Shown: piece by piece, positions 32,258-32,401 of the stretch
How positions within the stretch are numbered: the stretch's first letter is position 1
Layout: each line of letters starts with the position of its first letter
Assembly (NCBI GenBank): GCA_964597685.1
Contig: CAZQZC010000010.1
Span: forward strand, 1-32,401
Source of the DNA: JBCBTJ01 sp964597685
Lineage (GTDB): Bacteria; Pseudomonadota; Alphaproteobacteria; Caulobacterales; Hyphomonadaceae
Reading direction: 5' to 3'
Length of the DNA stretch: 32,401 bases
Notes under the pieces: generated by a model
What the model was told of the DNA's origin: nothing
The model's input: only the letters and a program-made list of their open reading frames with translations
The model's database searches: none
Position numbers and translations under genes: made by a program

Positions 32258-32401
32258 GTGACCGGGGAATCAATGAAAGCGCGCCTTCTGGCGACAACAC
32301 TTTTCGCAGGGCTCGGCGGCGGCCTGTGGCACGCCGCCATGGCGCAGCAGGTCGACGACGATGAAGTCGTCGCAATCGCCGAAGAAGAGGACGATGAGGC
32401 G
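32258..32401 (+). CDS. Start of an exported protein, possibly a TonB-dependent receptor (3' part outside window)
   Basis: Forty-eight residues are visible. The GTG at 32258 has GGAGG seven bases before it; an in-frame ATG at 32273 is an alternative. A signal peptide is clear (KARLLATTLFAGLGGGLWHA, cleavage near AMA-QQ). The mature start is very acidic (VDDDEVVAIAEEEDDEA). Such an acidic stretch after a short Gln-containing cleavage site precedes the TonB box in some receptors of this group, but no TonB box is reached, so the class is only a guess. Confidence 0.65.
   Translation, partial: MTGESMKARLLATTLFAGLGGGLWHAAMAQQVDDDEVVAIAEEEDDEA

Overview
The window looks like chromosomal DNA from a free-living alphaproteobacterium. 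The evidence is high GC content, a murA-DUF2948-hisD-UPF0262-infA-maf cluster typical of that class, an IalB-family protein, an ECF sigma/ChrR-type pair, and a TonB-dependent sugar uptake locus of the kind found in Caulobacterales, Hyphomonadales/Parvularculales and Sphingomonadales. I can support the class but not the genus. A run of 10 Ns at 12097-12106 shows that this is a scaffolded draft assembly.

Left third (1-12.1 kb): the 5' part of rlmN, an exported IalB-like protein, an ECF sigma factor followed by a ChrR-like cupin anti-sigma factor, a tightly packed minus-strand set (isoaspartyl peptidase, small membrane protein, SpoU methyltransferase), a quinone oxidoreductase, an M28 peptidase lipoprotein coupled to rlmJ, a membrane histidine kinase whose phospho-acceptor position is Gln, a flavoprotein/hot-dog thioesterase operon, and a small gene cut by the assembly gap.

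Middle (12.1-18.7 kb): a YbbA/YbbP-like ABC ATPase and large FtsX-type permease, divergent from a TesA-like GDSL lipoprotein esterase. This is the arrangement also known from E. coli. A subtilisin-type autotransporter with a lipobox and 14 consecutive prolines follows.

Sugar locus (18.8-27.0 kb): ROK fructokinase, amylosucrase, SSS-family symporter, LacI-family regulator and TonB-dependent receptor. Two palindromic sites of the form TGCAA-N4-TTGCA lie in the amylosucrase/symporter divergent promoter and upstream of the receptor, and they mark a probable LacI regulon. The inferred pathway is: receptor across the outer membrane, symporter across the inner membrane, amylosucrase splits sucrose into fructose and glucosyl units, ROK kinase phosphorylates fructose.

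Right end (27.0-32.4 kb): the housekeeping cluster maf, infA, UPF0262, hisD, DUF2948 and murA on the minus strand, a 45-residue basic protein gene, tRNA-Thr(GGT), a 384-bp leader region, and the start of an exported protein.

I found no CRISPR array, phage or insertion sequence. The most unusual observations are two signalling proteins that have lost key residues while the rest of the protein looks intact: the anti-sigma factor without its N-terminal zinc ligands, and the kinase without its histidine. The self-contained sugar regulon with its operator pair comes next.
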